A program made the translations under genes and the position numbers. The notes beneath the pieces were generated by a model. The model was not told where the DNA came from. It saw only the letters and a program-made list of their open reading frames with translations, and made no database searches. A stretch of 64,000 nucleotides of DNA from Pseudomonas californiensis (GTDB lineage Bacteria; Pseudomonadota; Gammaproteobacteria; Pseudomonadales; Pseudomonadaceae): the NCBI RefSeq assembly GCF_021147775.1, contig NZ_JAGTPK010000008.1, positions 1-64,000 on the forward strand, in the 5' to 3' direction. Positions within the stretch are counted from its first letter, which is position 1. Each line of letters opens with the position of its first letter. Below, piece after piece: positions 7,364 to 16,325 of the stretch.

Positions 7364-8761
7364 TCAGACCTGATAAGACATCGTTACGTCTGGATTGATT
7401 TGCTCCAGATAGTTTTTGACGTTGGTATCGATCTGAGGACGGGACTTTGAACCATAATCATCAATGATCAGGCTCCTCACACCCTGTAGCTCAGCGAGTC
7501 CAGGTACGTTTTGGTAGTCAGTGGCGTGACCTGAGCCAACAAAGGCAAGCCATTTTCCCGGGGGCTGGGTGAGGCGTATTTTTTCAGAGCCATAATAGTT
7601 CATCGCTTTGATTCTCGAGTTACCGTCCTCATCGCGTGACGTGTCATACGTCTGAGCGGTATCCAGTGGAATGACTTGAATCCCGGCCTTCTTTGCAGAT
7701 TCCACTACGGTTGCAAAAGTGTATGAGGGCATTGGTCTGTTAGGTGGTAAATTCCCTCTGGTCTGCATATCAAGATAGGCCTTAAGCCTTGGAGGCATAG
7801 GACTGCCTTTCGGAGAGTTCATGTACTCGTCCAGGGCTTGTCCGTGGGAGTCTGAGCACAGGTGTTCCATGAACAGCGTCGTCACGCCAGCAGCCTTCAA
7901 ATCCTTCATGTTTTTGGTCAGCTCACGCTTACTGGCAACCGAACTGTGCGCTTCCCCGATTACCAGCCCAGGGGCATCGTTCAACAATTCGCGCATGACA
8001 CCCAGGCTGTCTTTGCTTTTCAGTTTGGGAACAGGACCCAACGCAGGCCTGTCCTGGGATTTGAAGTCATCAAAGTAACGATCTGCCCTTCTGATCAAAT
8101 TAGCTTCGACTTTGTTTTCATCCAGGGGGCCCCACGGCCTTCTTTTAGCCCACTCCCTCATTTCGAGATAATTGAGGTTCACATCAATATGATTCCTGCT
8201 TTGTAAAAGCCCGACATCCTCAGGCTTGAGGTCCGCAAAGCCAATCCCCGCCTTGATGGCTTTCATTTCGCGATCCAGCATGCTGGCTATCACGGATGAA
8301 GGCATAGATACCCCAGATGCGAGGCGGGGGTCATAACGGTGTGTGTGTTTGTTCTCCGTCCAGCGTGCCAGCTCGGCAAGGTTTGCGGCTTTGAAGCCGT
8401 CACCTGAATGACCACGTGGTGCGCGCGAACTCGACGCGACACTGGATGAGTCAGTAGCACGCCGCTGACCGCCGACTCGAGTATCTCGCCTGCTGCGCAG
8501 TTCACCTTTGGACTCATCGTTTTCAGACGTTTGACCTGCAATGTTCATGTGCACGATGGCCTCAGCAAGATGGGCGTAACGCCCTCCTCCGTAACGGCGA
8601 ACACCGCCCAAAGGCGGTGGGGCCACCGGCTCATCTGCTGCTCTGGATGAACTGGCCTCCGATCTATGGGCCGACTCGGCTTGAGCAGGTCGTGTTACAG
8701 GCCTTTGAACGTCAGGCGCGCTTGGATAATAGTGTGGGGAAGAGCCACCGACAGGTCTCAT
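7364..8761 (-). CDS. hopB1: Type III effector, HopB1 family
   Basis: The 465-residue protein begins MRPVGG..P.YYP, with a Ser/Ala/Pro-rich, low-acid first 60 residues typical of P. syringae secreted effectors. The C-terminal half (LGVMRELLNDAPGLVIGEAH, then a TLFMEHLC motif and a SGHATDYQNVPG region) matches my recollection of HopB1 of DC3000 along its length. HopB1 is reported to be injected into plant cells and to act as a protease that cleaves the activated co-receptor BAK1; catalytic residues were not verified here. The start is preceded by GGAG 9 bases upstream. It lies 155 bp downstream of hrpK on the same strand without its own hrp box, so it is probably read from the hrpK promoter. 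Confidence 0.85.
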   Translation of the reverse strand: MRPVGGSSPHYYPSAPDVQRPVTRPAQAESAHRSEASSSRAADEPVAPPPLGGVRRYGGGRYAHLAEAIVHMNIAGQTSENDESKGELRSRRDTRVGGQRRATDSSSVASSSRAPRGHSGDGFKAANLAELARWTENKHTHRYDPRLASGVSMPSSVIASMLDREMKAIKAGIGFADLKPEDVGLLQSRNHIDVNLNYLEMREWAKRRPWGPLDENKVEANLIRRADRYFDDFKSQDRPALGPVPKLKSKDSLGVMRELLNDAPGLVIGEAHSSVASKRELTKNMKDLKAAGVTTLFMEHLCSDSHGQALDEYMNSPKGSPMPPRLKAYLDMQTRGNLPPNRPMPSYTFATVVESAKKAGIQVIPLDTAQTYDTSRDEDGNSRIKAMNYYGSEKIRLTQPPGKWLAFVGSGHATDYQNVPGLAELQGVRSLIIDDYGSKSRPQIDTNVKNYLEQINPDVTMSYQV

Positions 8762-8916
8762 GAGTCAATCTCCGGTTGGGTTGGATAGCCAAAGGGTCTG
8801 AGTTAAAAATAACCTCCTGGCAAGGAGAGCATTCACAGTCCGATCCCTGCAGGTTCAGACAGGCAAGCATGTTGCTGACCAAGCCAACATGTCGCTGCCG
8901 CCTGTTGTCTGATCGA

Positions 8917-11202
8917 TCAATGCGCCTTCGGAATACCGAACTGCTCAAGCGTTGGGTCGACGTTGTGGTCGAACGCTTTCTGCGCCTTGTGCTTTTTCAC
9001 CGCATCGAAAATTGCGGAAATACCGAAGCCCAGCGCCATGGCGCCATCAATCGCCCAGCCGATGACCGGGATCGCGGCACCCAGTACCGCGCCTGCGGCC
9101 AGGCCGGTCGCTTCGCCCGCCACCATGCCGATTGCACGTCCCACCAGCTGCCCGGTCATGCGTCCCAGACCGGCTGAAGCCTCACGACCCAGCATTTTGG
9201 CCCCGGCGTCGAAGCCGCCCTTGACGGCCTCCCCGGCCAGTTTGGTGCTGTCATAGATGGCCTGAGTCGCACCCAATTTGTTGCCCTGAGCGAGCATGTC
9301 GGAAACCGACATGAAACCCACGACGGACTGAAGTGCCTTGGGGCCCACTTGCTCCATGATCTGCATGGCTTCCGAAGGGCCTTTGCCTTCGTCTGATTTG
9401 CCTTCAAGAAACTTGCGACCCTTTTTCGAATCCTGCAGCTGCGCCATGGTCGAGTTCACATAGTCTTCATGCTGGCTGTCGGTAACCTCGGGAGGCAACA
9501 CGCTGTCGTACGCTGCCTTCTGCGCATCTGCGGTCTGCAATGCCGTGTTGGCGTCCACCTTCTTCTGATCGAGCAGTTGCTTGATCGCGCCACCCTCACT
9601 GAAATTTTTGACGTAGGAGTCTTCTATGGAAGATTGAAGGTCTGGACGCTGAGCCAGCACCTGATCGGGCGTCATTACCTGTTTGTCGGGAAACAGGTCT
9701 TTCTGTAACTGCAATTGAGCGCCCAGGCCGCTGATCGCACCGCTGTAGTCAACATTGGGCTTGTGTTTGTCGACCGCCTTGCCCGCCGTCGCCATGTCGG
9801 TTTCCAGCGCTTTGCCGCTGTCGACGTTGTTTGCCTGCTCGACTACCGCTTTTTGCAAGGCGGCATCGCTGCGTACCAGTTTTCGCTCCTGTTCGGGGAT
9901 ACTTTTGTTGAGGTATTCCTGGAGGCCCTGGTCGCTCTGAAGCTTGGCGATCCGCTCGTTGAGCGCTTCTTCAGTTTTATCTGTGTTGCGCAACCCGCGT
10001 CCAGCAACAACGCTTTGCTGGATTTGCTGCAGCTTGACCATCACCGCCGCCTTCTGGGCGCCGGTATAGGCATCAGGGTGATCAAAAACGTCAGCGCCCA
10101 GTTTGCTGATATCGATACCCGCGACAGAGTTGAGCGTGGCGGCATCACTCAGCATCCCGGCAAACTGACCCCCGTTGGTGGGGGCGCTGGTCTTGATCCA
10201 CTCATTGATGTTTTTCGCGTTGAACAGGTGGTCAGGACTGTGCGCCGCCTTCGCGCGGCCTTTCATCCCGGCTTCATCGAGCTGGCCCATAAAGCCCGGT
10301 TGCGACCACGTGCTGCACGACCGTTTGAGCGCACCCGACAAGCCTGGGTTGTTGGCTGCCAGGCCTTTCAGATCCTCGGCGCTGATGTTGTCATCGACCT
10401 TGGTCTGGTTGGCCGCCCCCTGCGCATTATTCGGCTCAGCGGCGCGGGCCAACGGAACGTTCGCACGCATCACAGCCGCATTACGGACCATTTCGAGGGA
10501 CTGAGGATCTGCGTCCGGGTTGTCTTTCTGATACTTCTCGACATCCTTGTCGGCGCTGTCAGCAGCCTTTTGCATGTTTTTGGCGAAGACCTTGAGGTCT
10601 TTGTTGGTGATTTTGCCATCCGCTCTACCGCCTTGAGCGGTGTCCACTGCGGTTTTCAATGCAGGGTTGGCGTTGATGAACTCCATCGCCTTGGCCGCGT
10701 CCGGACCATCGTCGCGCGCCATCCAGGCTGCCGCGATCGGTCGATTGAGTTCCTTGGCCGCTTGCTCACGCTCTTCCGGCGGCAGATGAGCGACCATCGG
10801 CTCCCAACGCTTCAGCGCCTCAGGAGAGGAGTATTCGGAATTGTCGAGAAATGCAGCATCAGAGGCTTGAGGCGCATTGGCCGGGTCAGATGCATCGCTG
10901 CTGGCTGGAGTACCGGTCGAAGCCACCGAGCCAGTGGACGAAACCCCGCCAGATCCCGAGGTGGACAACGAGTCGAAGTCGCTGCTTGAAGAGGTACTGC
11001 TGCGAGAGAAAAACGAGGCTGCGGACGAACCCGTGTCGTCCTCATTGTTGAGCAGATCGGACAGGCTCTGACCGGATTGACCGAACTGCACATCGCCGCC
11101 CGATGAGGTCAGGTTTCTGGCCACCGGCGACGTATCAGCCAGCTCGCCAGAGGTGACTTGGGGGACATTACCGCTGAAGACTGGAGAACTGGATATACGC
11201 AT
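8917..11202 (-). CDS. hrpK: HrpK, type III translocator-like protein
   Basis: This is a 761-residue protein with a Ser/Gly-rich N-terminus (first 110 residues), a long helical alanine/lysine/asparagine-rich middle and, near the C-terminus (about 650-735), an A/G-rich hydrophobic segment (AGAVLGAAIPVIGWAIDGAM) that could insert in a membrane. HrpK marks the hrp-cluster border with the exchangeable effector locus in P. syringae and is described as a putative translocator aiding effector entry into plant cells. It has its own hrp box at 11237-11264, 35 bp upstream of the start, and probably forms an operon with hopB1. Length is normal for the family. Confidence 0.9.
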   Translation of the reverse strand: MRISSSPVFSGNVPQVTSGELADTSPVARNLTSSGGDVQFGQSGQSLSDLLNNEDDTGSSAASFFSRSSTSSSSDFDSLSTSGSGGVSSTGSVASTGTPASSDASDPANAPQASDAAFLDNSEYSSPEALKRWEPMVAHLPPEEREQAAKELNRPIAAAWMARDDGPDAAKAMEFINANPALKTAVDTAQGGRADGKITNKDLKVFAKNMQKAADSADKDVEKYQKDNPDADPQSLEMVRNAAVMRANVPLARAAEPNNAQGAANQTKVDDNISAEDLKGLAANNPGLSGALKRSCSTWSQPGFMGQLDEAGMKGRAKAAHSPDHLFNAKNINEWIKTSAPTNGGQFAGMLSDAATLNSVAGIDISKLGADVFDHPDAYTGAQKAAVMVKLQQIQQSVVAGRGLRNTDKTEEALNERIAKLQSDQGLQEYLNKSIPEQERKLVRSDAALQKAVVEQANNVDSGKALETDMATAGKAVDKHKPNVDYSGAISGLGAQLQLQKDLFPDKQVMTPDQVLAQRPDLQSSIEDSYVKNFSEGGAIKQLLDQKKVDANTALQTADAQKAAYDSVLPPEVTDSQHEDYVNSTMAQLQDSKKGRKFLEGKSDEGKGPSEAMQIMEQVGPKALQSVVGFMSVSDMLAQGNKLGATQAIYDSTKLAGEAVKGGFDAGAKMLGREASAGLGRMTGQLVGRAIGMVAGEATGLAAGAVLGAAIPVIGWAIDGAMALGFGISAIFDAVKKHKAQKAFDHNVDPTLEQFGIPKAH

Positions 11203-11236
11203 GATAAGTCGCCGTCCAAAAGTGAGGGTTGATCAC

Positions 11237-11264
11237 TGTGTGGCCGGCGACCTCGGTCGGTTCC
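11237..11264 (-). promoter_or_regulatory. hrp box (HrpL promoter) of hrpK-hopB1
   Basis: On the minus strand this reads GGAACC-N15-CCACACA, a full match to the HrpL consensus GGAACC-N15-16-CCACNNA. It lies between the hrpL stop and the hrpK start. Confidence 0.9.
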
Positions 11265-11287
11265 CGCTCTCGCGCAAAAATACGCCT

Positions 11288-11842
11288 TCAGGCGAACGGG
11301 TCGATCTGCTGCTTCAATTGCACGCGTGCGCGCGATAACCGTGAACGTACGGTGCCGATCGGTACGCCCAGATTGCTTGCGGTGTCCTGATAGTTGCCGT
11401 CCATCTCCAGCGACACCTCAAGCACTCGCTGCATGTTGGACGGCAGGTCACCAATGGCCTCGATCACCCGCGCCAACTGACGATGGCCGTCGACCTGGTG
11501 ACCGATGTCGCTGTGCAGGTCCACTTCAGAATGCACCTCTTCTTCCCAGCTTTCCTGATAAGGCTGGCGGTACATTTTGCGGAAGTGATTGCGGATCAGG
11601 TTCAACGCAATGCCGCACAACCAGGTTTGCGGTTTGCTGGCATGCTGAAACTTGTGCTCGCTGCGCAGCGCCTCAAGAAAAACACACTGCAGGATGTCAT
11701 CCACATCATCGGGGTTCATCACACGCTTCTGTATGAACGCCCTGAGCATTTGGATCTGATCGTCCGTCATCTGGCGCACACCAGCTTTTGAAGACGCTTG
11801 ACGGGGTTGGGTCTTGTCCAGGATCACGAGGTTTTGAAACAT
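11288..11842 (-). CDS. hrpL: ECF-type RNA polymerase sigma factor HrpL
   Basis: The 184-residue protein has region 2 (MNPDDVDDILQCVFLEALRS, then KPQTWLCGIALNLIRNHFRK) and region 4 with a helix-turn-helix (LGVPIGTVRSRLSRARVQLK). HrpL is the extracytoplasmic-function sigma factor that recognises hrp boxes and switches on the T3SS and effectors. Its own promoter is a sigma-54 site at 11879-11894, consistent with HrpR/HrpS control. It is divergent from hrpJ and lies just upstream of hrpK on the same strand. Family length is typical. Confidence 0.97.
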   Translation of the reverse strand: MFQNLVILDKTQPRQASSKAGVRQMTDDQIQMLRAFIQKRVMNPDDVDDILQCVFLEALRSEHKFQHASKPQTWLCGIALNLIRNHFRKMYRQPYQESWEEEVHSEVDLHSDIGHQVDGHRQLARVIEAIGDLPSNMQRVLEVSLEMDGNYQDTASNLGVPIGTVRSRLSRARVQLKQQIDPFA

Positions 11843-11878
11843 GGGGGCCTACCCTTTCTAATGGTGTGCAAGCCCTAT

Positions 11879-11894
11879 AGCGATAACCGTGCCA
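11879..11894 (-). promoter_or_regulatory. Sigma-54 promoter of hrpL
   Basis: On the minus strand this reads TGGCACG-N4-TCGCT against the sigma-54 consensus TGGCACG-N4-TTGCW. The -24 element is perfect and the -12 element has one mismatch. It lies 37 bp before the hrpL ATG, matching known HrpR/HrpS-dependent activation. Confidence 0.85.
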
Positions 11895-12029
11895 AGCAAA
11901 AAATCAACATAACTCTTTGATCATAAAGAACATTTTAAAACATGTAATCTTTTGTAATACATTTTTTTGCCAAACCCCTACGTTTACCACGACAGCATTT
12001 GGCACAAACGCGAAGCCGCCCCTTGTCAG

Positions 12030-12058
12030 GGAACTGAACCGACCAGTGGCCCCACTCA
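12030..12058 (+). promoter_or_regulatory. hrp box of the hrpJ operon
   Basis: This reads GGAACT-N16-CCACTCA and ends 29 bp before the ATG at 12088. That placement favours 12088 over upstream in-frame starts for hrpJ. Confidence 0.9.
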
Positions 12059-12087
12059 GGCGTCATGATCAGGCTCAGAACCTCACT

Positions 12088-13191
12088 ATGAAAATCGTTG
12101 CCCCGCCTATATTGCCTATCCATTCAGTCGCGCCGACGCAAGCGATCACGCCTGCTGCGCGGCCGATTCATGGCACGGAGCCAAACGGTAAGGGAACCTC
12201 GACACAACAGGTTTCACGCTTCGCCGCAGCGCTGGTGCAGCAAAGCCGGATACTGCGTCAGCGAGAGCTGATCGCCAGCAGAAATGCCCTGCAGTCACGG
12301 GCGGTCAAACTGGGCGAGCTCTATCAGTTGCTGATGAGCACCCAGGACACCGGGCTCGACAACGCTGCCAGACTGCTGCGTAAAAAGCTGCTCAAAGAGG
12401 ATGCAACAGAGGTCGAGCAGATTCTGGAATTTGCAGACGGCGATGCCGCCAAGGCTCATGTCGTGCTGCAGGCTGCACGCAAGCAGGCAGAGTCCGAAGG
12501 CAGTCTGCAAGAGCATGAGGTCCTGACTGAAAGGCTCAAACAGCTGCGCCGCAAGTTCGGCCATCGTGCCCAGGCAGGTATCAACACCGCCAAAGCGTTC
12601 GGGCGCCAGAACATCGATAACAAGCGTCGCGCCGCACTGCGCAATCTCTACGGTGTAGCGGTGAGCGGCCAGCCCAATGTCACCGGCTTGATCGAGGCCT
12701 TGATCAGCGAGCAGGAAGAGCCTGGGCAATTCGATCTCAATCTTCGTGACATGCGCAGTGCAATCGCAGACGATCTTTCGGCCATTACGCCATCGGCCTC
12801 TCATGAGCAGCTGCGCACGCTGATGCACGGCCTGACCACCGCACGGCATGTGACCACACTGCTCAGAGGCTGCGAGCATTTGCTGGGGCGGATGCGTAAC
12901 AAGAACCCTGACCTGAAAGTCGATCCGCCAGCGTTTCTCAAACATCTGCTGACACTCACCGCCAACGGCATGAACGTGAACCAGACGTTGCAGCTGACCC
13001 AGCACATTGGTGGCGAGCAACTCAAGCATCAGCTGGCATTCCTGAACGGTCTGCGCCCGATGCTCCTGCAATTACCCATTCTGCTTTGGCGTGACATGAA
13101 AAGCCGTCAGACCGCGTTGAGCAACCTGCTCACGCTGATGGCCGAGCTCACGCAACAGGAACAGAAGCAGCTTTACGAGGGACTCGCCTGA
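12088..13191 (+). CDS. hrpJ: HrpJ, type III secretion gatekeeper (SctW/YopN family)
   Basis: The start at ATG 12088 (MKIVAPPILPI) is chosen because the hrp box ends at 12058; the frame is open further upstream. The resulting 367-residue protein is mostly helical and soluble, as expected of the SctW gatekeeper. The gatekeeper binds near the export gate and controls secretion order (pilus and harpins before effectors) and is itself secreted. It is the first gene of the large operon running through hrcU, and its stop overlaps the hrcV start (TGATG), implying translational coupling. Confidence 0.93.
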   Translation: MKIVAPPILPIHSVAPTQAITPAARPIHGTEPNGKGTSTQQVSRFAAALVQQSRILRQRELIASRNALQSRAVKLGELYQLLMSTQDTGLDNAARLLRKKLLKEDATEVEQILEFADGDAAKAHVVLQAARKQAESEGSLQEHEVLTERLKQLRRKFGHRAQAGINTAKAFGRQNIDNKRRAALRNLYGVAVSGQPNVTGLIEALISEQEEPGQFDLNLRDMRSAIADDLSAITPSASHEQLRTLMHGLTTARHVTTLLRGCEHLLGRMRNKNPDLKVDPPAFLKHLLTLTANGMNVNQTLQLTQHIGGEQLKHQLAFLNGLRPMLLQLPILLWRDMKSRQTALSNLLTLMAELTQQEQKQLYEGLA

Positions 13192-15290
13192 TGAATCAAC
13201 TCATCAACCTGCTGAACGGTGTCGCGCTGGCAGCCATGCGTCGCTCGGAACTGGTGGGCGCATTTTTTGTGATCGCCATCGTGTTCATGATGATCACCCC
13301 GCTGCCGACCGGGCTGGTGGATGTGCTGATTGCGGTCAATATCTGTATTTCCTGCCTGCTGATCATGCTGGCCATGCACCTGCCAAGGCCGCTGGCGTTC
13401 TCGACCTTTCCGGCGGTGCTGCTGCTGACCACCATGTTTCGCCTGGCACTGTCGATTTCCACCACACGCCTTATCCTGCTCAATCAGGACGCAGGGCATA
13501 TCGTTGAAGCCTTCGGTCAGTTCGTGGTGGGTGGCAACCTTGCCGTGGGCCTGGTGATCTTTCTGATCCTGACCGTGGTCAACTTTCTGGTCATCACCAA
13601 AGGCTCCGAGCGCGTCGCAGAAGTAGGGGCGCGGTTCACACTGGACGCCATGCCCGGCAAGCAGATGTCGATCGACAGTGATCTGCGGGCCAACCTTATC
13701 AGCGTGCAAGAGGCGCGCAAGCGCCGAGCCGAACTGAACAAGGAAAGCCAACTGTTCGGCGCCATGGACGGGGCGATGAAGTTCGTCAATGGCGACGCCA
13801 TCGCCAGCCTGATCATCGTCGCAATCAACATGATCGGCGGCATCTCCATCGGTGTCGTGCAGCATGGCATGAGCGCCGGTGACGCCTTGCAGCTGTACAC
13901 GGTATTGACCATCGGTGACGGCCTGATCGCACAGATCCCGGCGCTGCTGATTTCCGTCACGTGCGGCATGATCATCACCCGGGTCCCCAACGCAGACGCA
14001 GGGGCCGAAGCCAATATCGGTCGTGAGATCGCAGAGCAGATCACCAGCCAGCCCAAAGCCTGGATCATTGCGTCAGTGGCCATGCTCGGCTTTGCCGCGC
14101 TGCCAGGGATGCCGACGGCGGTGTTCATCACCATTGCGATCATTTGTGGTGCCGGTGGTCTGCTGCAATTGCAGCGAGCCAAACCCAAGGCTCAGCAGGA
14201 AGGCGCAGTGGCGGTAGCCCCGGAGCTGAATGGCAAGGAAGACCTGCGAACGTTCTCGCCGAGCCGGCAGTTTGTCCTGCAGTTCCACCCCAGCCAGGAC
14301 AACACCCAGATAGAAAAGCTGGTCAGCGAAATCCGTCAGCGACGCAATCGCCTGGTGGTGCAATACGGGCTCACCCTGCCCTCGTTCATCATCGAGCATG
14401 CACACCATCTGCAGCCGGATGAGTTCCGCTTTACGGTGTACGAAGTACCGATGGTCAAAGCGACCTTCAGCCAGACCCACAAAGCAGTGGCTTCACACCT
14501 GCTGCAAAACGACACCCAGACGCCTGTCATCTACGGCGACACCGATCGTCAGGAAGACCAGTGGGTGTGGCTACCCGCCGACGCGCCGGAGTTGCAGAAC
14601 AACGACCTGAACGGCGTGAGCGCCATGACCTTGATCATCGAGCGCATGGAGCGTGCGTTGCAATCCTGCGGGCCGCAATTTATCGGTTTGCAGGAAACCA
14701 AGGCGATCCTGAGTTGGCTGGAAGCCGAACAACCCGAACTTGCCCAGGAGATGCAGAGGGTGCTGACGCTCACACGATTCTCTGCGGTCCTGCAACGACT
14801 GGCTTCCGAATGCGTGCCGCTGCGAGCGATCAGGGTGATTGCCGAAACCCTGATCGAACATGCCCAGCACGAACGCGACATCAGCGTGCTGACCGACTAC
14901 GTGCGCATCGCACTCAAATCGCAGATTTACCACCAGTACTGTGGAGCCGAAGGCTTGATGGTGTGGCTGCTGACGCCGGAAAGCGAAGGACTGCTGCGCG
15001 ACGGACTGCGTCAGACACAGACCGAAACGTTCTTTGCGCTGAGCAACGAGATCAGTCAACTGCTCGTGCAGCAATTGCACATGGCGTTCCCCTTGCGAGC
15101 GCCGGAGCAAGCTGTGCTGTTGGTCGCACAGGACCTGCGCAGTCCGCTGCGCAACTTGCTCAAGGAAGAGTTCTACCACGTGCCCGTGCTGTCTTTCGCC
15201 GAAATCAGCAACGCGGCCAAGGTCAAGGTCATGGGGCGGTTCGATCTGGAAGACGATCTCGAACCGATGGATAACGAGCATGCCGCTTGA
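13191..15290 (+). CDS. hrcV: HrcV, T3SS export gate (SctV, FHIPEP family)
   Basis: The 699-residue inner-membrane protein has about seven or eight N-terminal transmembrane helices (within residues 20-330) and a large cytosolic C-terminal domain that forms the nonameric ring of the export gate. Family motifs include PAVLLLTTMFRLALSISTTR and the cytosolic GSERVAEVGARFTLDAMPGK loop. It passes substrates from the ATPase/sorting platform to the HrcRST channel using the proton motive force. Start and stop overlap hrpJ. Length is normal. Confidence 0.97.
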   Translation: MNQLINLLNGVALAAMRRSELVGAFFVIAIVFMMITPLPTGLVDVLIAVNICISCLLIMLAMHLPRPLAFSTFPAVLLLTTMFRLALSISTTRLILLNQDAGHIVEAFGQFVVGGNLAVGLVIFLILTVVNFLVITKGSERVAEVGARFTLDAMPGKQMSIDSDLRANLISVQEARKRRAELNKESQLFGAMDGAMKFVNGDAIASLIIVAINMIGGISIGVVQHGMSAGDALQLYTVLTIGDGLIAQIPALLISVTCGMIITRVPNADAGAEANIGREIAEQITSQPKAWIIASVAMLGFAALPGMPTAVFITIAIICGAGGLLQLQRAKPKAQQEGAVAVAPELNGKEDLRTFSPSRQFVLQFHPSQDNTQIEKLVSEIRQRRNRLVVQYGLTLPSFIIEHAHHLQPDEFRFTVYEVPMVKATFSQTHKAVASHLLQNDTQTPVIYGDTDRQEDQWVWLPADAPELQNNDLNGVSAMTLIIERMERALQSCGPQFIGLQETKAILSWLEAEQPELAQEMQRVLTLTRFSAVLQRLASECVPLRAIRVIAETLIEHAQHERDISVLTDYVRIALKSQIYHQYCGAEGLMVWLLTPESEGLLRDGLRQTQTETFFALSNEISQLLVQQLHMAFPLRAPEQAVLLVAQDLRSPLRNLLKEEFYHVPVLSFAEISNAAKVKVMGRFDLEDDLEPMDNEHAA

Positions 15291-15323
15291 GCCTGCCTGG
15301 CTTGAGGACAGGGAGAACGCAGA

Positions 15324-16325
15324 ATGTTTGAATTACGCGTATTGAACGGCCAGCACCAGGGTGCGGCTCTGCCACTGATTGGCGAGCAATGGTCGATTGG
15401 CTCGGACGAGCAACAGGACCTGGCGCTGGAAGACGCTGGCGTGGAGAGCCTTCACGGGCGCCTGCAACGCCAGGACGACAGTTGGGTTCTGAACGGTGAA
15501 CAAGGGCAAGTCTGCGACGAGAATGGCAACCCTCAGGCCAGCCTCGAACTGACCCTCAACAGCGCGTTCATGCTGGGCCCGGTCTGGCTGTGCGTATCCC
15601 CGGCCGGTGACGACTGGCCGTCGGTGCCGGCCATCATTCCTCCACAGCCTCAGACTCAGCCTAGCCCCGAGGCCGAGCCAGCTGCCAGCGCTGCGCCGCT
15701 GAGGAAGGTACCGTCGCGCTCACAGAAATTCCTGAACCGCACCACGGGCATCATTGCAGGCTTGCTGATTGGTGTGATCGGCAGTGCCTGGAGCCTGACC
15801 CGGCCATCGCCTATCGCAATGGACCCTGAAGTGATCCAGGTTGCAGCAGCCCGACAAGTTGGCTCGGCCGCCTCTGATACGCCCGGGCAGGTCATGCCAG
15901 CAGCGTCGAAAGCGGCAAAGCCGGACACGCGCATCCGCCTCGCTGATGCAGACGCCGTTCGACGTCAGCTCAACACCATGCTCAGCGAACGCCTGCTTAC
16001 GGATATCAGGATTGAAGAGCGGCCAGAAGGCCTGGTGCTCGACGGCGATGTCAAAGAAGAAGCGCTGCTGGTCTATCAGCGCATGCTGCAGCGCTTCAAA
16101 GACAGATACCGCTCACCGATCAACGTGCTGGACAATGTATCCAGTGCTCACAACGCCCTGCCCTTCGTGGTGGTGCAGATCATGACAGGACCTCATGCCC
16201 ATCTGGTGACAGCGGATGGTCGCCGTCTCTATGTGGGTGACGAAGTAGACGGGCTACGCCTCTCCAGGATCGATGAACATCATCTGCAGTTCGACGGCGA
16301 CCGCCACGTCGAGGTGAACTGGTGA
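15324..16325 (+). CDS. hrpQ: HrpQ, T3SS inner-membrane ring protein (SctD family)
   Basis: The 333-residue protein has an N-terminal FHA-like cytosolic domain (residues about 1-95, with LIGEQWSIGSDEQQDL), a proline-rich linker, a single transmembrane helix near 140-160 (GIIAGLLIGVIGSAW) and a periplasmic C-terminal region. This is the SctD layout of the outer ring of the inner-membrane basal body that pairs with HrcJ. It starts 33 bp after hrcV behind CAGGGAGA and overlaps hrcN by 4 bp. Confidence 0.92.
   Translation: MFELRVLNGQHQGAALPLIGEQWSIGSDEQQDLALEDAGVESLHGRLQRQDDSWVLNGEQGQVCDENGNPQASLELTLNSAFMLGPVWLCVSPAGDDWPSVPAIIPPQPQTQPSPEAEPAASAAPLRKVPSRSQKFLNRTTGIIAGLLIGVIGSAWSLTRPSPIAMDPEVIQVAAARQVGSAASDTPGQVMPAASKAAKPDTRIRLADADAVRRQLNTMLSERLLTDIRIEERPEGLVLDGDVKEEALLVYQRMLQRFKDRYRSPINVLDNVSSAHNALPFVVVQIMTGPHAHLVTADGRRLYVGDEVDGLRLSRIDEHHLQFDGDRHVEVNW

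Noticed and set aside
8762..8916. Separate hrp box for hopB1
   Set aside because: No GGTTCC/TNNGTGG pair in the hrpK-hopB1 gap; transcription from the hrpK promoter is more likely.
9715..10989. Long plus-strand open frame (424 codons) opposite hrpK
   Set aside because: It is the reverse complement of a recognised gene; composition (many H, V, R and F) is that of a shadow frame and there is no ribosome binding site.
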